Below, piece after piece: positions 61,968 to 64,000 of a stretch of 64,000 bases of DNA. Source of the DNA: Pedobacter duraquae (lineage in GTDB: Bacteria; Bacteroidota; Bacteroidia; Sphingobacteriales; Sphingobacteriaceae). The notes under the pieces were generated by a model. It worked only from the letters and a program-made list of their open reading frames with translations. It did not search any database and was not told the DNA's origin. The stretch is from contig NZ_SNWM01000002.1 in assembly GCF_004362245.1 (NCBI RefSeq), forward strand, positions 248,001 to 312,000, written 5' to 3'. The position numbers and the translations under genes were made by a program. Each line of letters opens with the position of its first letter. Position 1 is the stretch's first letter.

Positions 61968-63632
61968 TTATTTTGATGGTTCCTCATGAAGTGGAAGCGT
62001 AAAATAGAAGGTCGATCCCCTGCCCTTTTCACTCTCCACCCAGATTTTGCCACCGTGGTATTGCACAATTTCTGCTGATAGGTATAAGCCTATACCGAAA
62101 CCGGAGATATGTGGATTGTCTTTATTTTCTATGCGATAGAAGCGTTGAAAAAGATTGGGAACATCCTGTATGTCAATGCCTAGACCTTCGTCCTGAATAC
62201 TGATTTCAGCCATATTGCCTATCCGTTTGCAGCGCACCGTAATTTGTTCTTGTTTGGGAGCATATTTAACTGCATTACTCAACAAATTAGATATGACGGA
62301 CCCTACCTTATCCCGATCAGCGTTAACGAGCAATTCAGGACAAGGAAACAGCGTTACTTTATGCGTAGATGCAGAAAGACTGATTTCATCAATCACATCA
62401 CGTAGAAGATCATCCAGCTCAAATACTTGCTTCTGCAATTGAATTTTACCAGATTCAAGTCTGGATATAGTTAGAAAGCCATTGATCATTGAAGTCATTT
62501 TTTTCAATTGATTGTGTGCTTTATCCAGAATGTCTGCTGTCGGCTTGTCTTCTGTCTTTTTTGCATTGCGGTGAAGCACCTGAATATAACCGCTTAAGGA
62601 TGTTAATGGTGTTTTGAGCTCATGACTCACCATGCCTATAAAATCGTTTTTTCTGATTTCGTCTTTCTTCTGCTGGGTGATGTCTAGCATCAGTCCGGAG
62701 AAATGCTGTGGCTTGCCATCATCATCACGGTACAATTTACCAATGGCACTTACCCAGCGTTCTTTCTGATCTTTGTAATCCAGGATTGGATGTTCAACGA
62801 TATAGTTATCGCCTTCCAATAATATCTGATCTACTTTTGTCTGCACTTTAACCCTGTAGTCTTCCGGAATCCGTGAGATGACCTGATCATAGCTAACTTC
62901 CTTATCCGGATCAAAACCGAAAAGCTCTCTAAGCCTACGGGAAGTGCGGAACTCCCGGGTAATTCCATCCATATACCAGGTTCCTGCTTTCGCAGCTTCA
63001 ATGGAAAAACGAAGCATTTCTTCTGCGTATCTGATGTTAGATTCGCTTTCGGCAAGCTTCTTAGTCCGTTCATCAACCCGGCTCTCTAATTCGTGATTCA
63101 AGTTAGTGAGACTTTCCTGTGCTTCATGCAGTTCTTCATTGATGGCATTAAGTTCTTCGTTGGATGCTGCGAGCTGTTCGTTAAGGAATTGTTCTCTTTC
63201 CAGCTGGATTTCCCTCTCCTTGGCCAATTCCAGCGCCTGCCGGTTTACAACAAGTTCAGTTACATCGGTAGCAGTATGCAATATACAGTATGGGCCCTGC
63301 TCATTTTTGACAGCCCTATATTCGTAATCATAATAAAAAGTCTGAAGTCTGCCATCGATAAAAAGCTCTGCTGGAATGGCCAGTCCTGAATTGGTAACCC
63401 CCGTTGCCAGTACCTCTTGAAGCATCCCGATAAAAGGTTGTCCCTTTAATTCCGGCACTGCTTGTTCTAAAGGTTTTCCAATAACAGACCGATCTTTTCC
63501 CCAGAACGCAATCATGGCATCGTTAGCCATTTGTATAATGACATCGTTAGTTGTATAAACAGCAATTGCCTTGGGTGATAACATTAATACTTCCAGTAAC
63601 TCCTGGTCACTCATTTTAGGGAATACGCTCAT
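61968..63632 (-). CDS. PAS-domain sensor histidine kinase
   Basis: The 554-residue soluble kinase has a first PAS domain (about 8-125), a coiled-coil linker (about 130-205, LAKEREIQLEREQFLNEQLAASNEELNAINEE) and a second PAS/PAC domain (about 205-325, WYMDGITREFRTSRRLRELFGFD). A HisKA domain has phospho-acceptor His337 (MVSHELKTPL). The HATPase domain shows the N box (ISNLLSNAVKYAP) and GFGIGLYLSAEI. It has no membrane segment and no receiver or output domain, so it must work with a separate response regulator. The gene is alone except for the small acidic gene after it. Confidence 0.92.
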   Translation of the reverse strand: MSVFPKMSDQELLEVLMLSPKAIAVYTTNDVIIQMANDAMIAFWGKDRSVIGKPLEQAVPELKGQPFIGMLQEVLATGVTNSGLAIPAELFIDGRLQTFYYDYEYRAVKNEQGPYCILHTATDVTELVVNRQALELAKEREIQLEREQFLNEQLAASNEELNAINEELHEAQESLTNLNHELESRVDERTKKLAESESNIRYAEEMLRFSIEAAKAGTWYMDGITREFRTSRRLRELFGFDPDKEVSYDQVISRIPEDYRVKVQTKVDQILLEGDNYIVEHPILDYKDQKERWVSAIGKLYRDDDGKPQHFSGLMLDITQQKKDEIRKNDFIGMVSHELKTPLTSLSGYIQVLHRNAKKTEDKPTADILDKAHNQLKKMTSMINGFLTISRLESGKIQLQKQVFELDDLLRDVIDEISLSASTHKVTLFPCPELLVNADRDKVGSVISNLLSNAVKYAPKQEQITVRCKRIGNMAEISIQDEGLGIDIQDVPNLFQRFYRIENKDNPHISGFGIGLYLSAEIVQYHGGKIWVESEKGRGSTFYFTLPLHEEPSK

Positions 63633-63741
63633 GGACAGGTATAGTGGTGCTTATAAAACTATATTTTAGTTTAGAATTCTATTGTACTACGTTAATACAA
63701 CCCAAAATGTTTGGCACAGTATCCGATCTGTGTTAAAAAAA

Positions 63742-63771
63742 AAAGGAAGCACCTCGCAAGCCGCTTCCTTT
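63742..63771 (-). terminator. Stem-loop preceding a minus-strand A/T-run
   Basis: AAAGGAAGC pairs with GCTTCCTTT around a 12-nt loop. Read on the minus strand the stem is followed by a T-run, suggesting that a minus-strand gene from the right ends here. Confidence 0.55.
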
Positions 63772-63873
63772 AGTTTTTCATAGTAGATGTCGAAACTGAC
63801 ACACTAATAATGCCAAACAGGAATTTCAATACAGTGTATTTCATTTGCCGTATTTATACGCAATCGTTTAAAT

Positions 63874-64000
63874 TTAAATTTGATCTGGATAAGGGACATT
63901 TGTTTCCTTATATTTGGGCATAGGAAATTCGCTCTTGGGGACACTAGTTACGCGCATAAAAGGGTATTGGAATGAAGTTATTGGAGATAAGACCAGGTTT
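63874..64000 (-). CDS. Probable C-terminal end of a protein continuing beyond the window
   Basis: On the minus strand one frame is open from the right edge to TAA at 63874, giving 42 residues ending ITSFQYPFMRV...NVPYPDQI. A terminator-like stem 100 bp further downstream supports a gene ending here. Forty-two open codons could arise by chance, and no family is recognised. Confidence 0.4.
   Translation of the reverse strand, partial: NLVLSPITSFQYPFMRVTSVPKSEFPMPKYKETNVPYPDQI

Noticed and set aside
1..64000. CRISPR array, prophage, tRNA/rRNA genes or a restriction/defence island
   Set aside because: No regularly spaced repeats, phage structural genes, tRNA-like folds or defence protein motifs were seen by reading; the only toxin-antitoxin pair is reported separately.

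Overview
The window looks like chromosome from a Bacteroidota bacterium of the Sphingobacteriaceae (Pedobacter-like). Pointers are a SusC/SusD pair, several TonB-dependent receptors with carboxypeptidase-regulatory N-terminal domains, a hybrid two-component regulator with an AraC output domain, weak Shine-Dalgarno sequences, TAnnTTTG-type promoter words and moderate, AT-leaning composition. The genus is inferred from protein style. No rRNA, tRNA, CRISPR array, prophage or replication origin was seen.

Layout. 1-1.5 kb: truncated cryptochrome-DASH/photolyase and a small hypothetical gene. 1.6-3.3 kb: an intact IS3-family element (inverted ends, GTC duplication, -1 frameshift signal) inserted 6 bp from a right-end remnant of a related element, then a GC-rich patch. 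3.6-7 kb: a TPR-sensor hybrid two-component regulator and a rifampin ADP-ribosyltransferase (arr). 7-11 kb: BlaI-type repressor, M56/BlaR1-like membrane protease with a TonB-like C-terminus and an outer-membrane beta-barrel protein, with matching palindromes before the first and third genes. 11.4-20.9 kb: mixed metabolic and hypothetical genes (acyltransferase, GH127 arabinofuranosidase, methyltransferase, MaoC protein, alpha/beta hydrolase).

21-38.6 kb is the main accessory block, a polysaccharide/glycoside utilisation locus. One arm holds a sodium-solute symporter, a DapA/NanA-type aldolase, SusC, SusD, a BNR/sialidase-fold protein and a DUF3748 (YidR-like) protein. The other holds a large GH67/GH115-like glycosidase, an HpcH/HpaI aldolase, a fucose/arabinose-isomerase-like protein and a ribulokinase-like kinase. 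An AraC regulator sits between them. Two pyruvate-type aldolases beside a ketose isomerase/kinase pair fit no pathway I know, so this is the best candidate for an undescribed system.

38.8-41.6 kb: a HigBA-type toxin-antitoxin pair whose toxin frame is broken exactly at an A AAA AAC slippery heptamer, then idi-crtB with a MarR regulator (isoprenoid/carotenoid supply). 41.9-52.5 kb: DUF1572/DinB-like protein, acyltransferase, CE1-type esterase, a cluster of small acidic/regulatory proteins, a large DUF3857-transglutaminase-TPR protein, a GNAT protein and a DJ-1/AraC regulator. 52.5-55.2 kb: metE under a cobalamin riboswitch. 55.3-64 kb: glycerophosphodiesterase, an Oar-like TonB receptor with a co-transcribed esterase, an outer-membrane barrel protein preceded by a perfect start-proximal hairpin, a PAS histidine kinase, and probably the 3' end of another gene.
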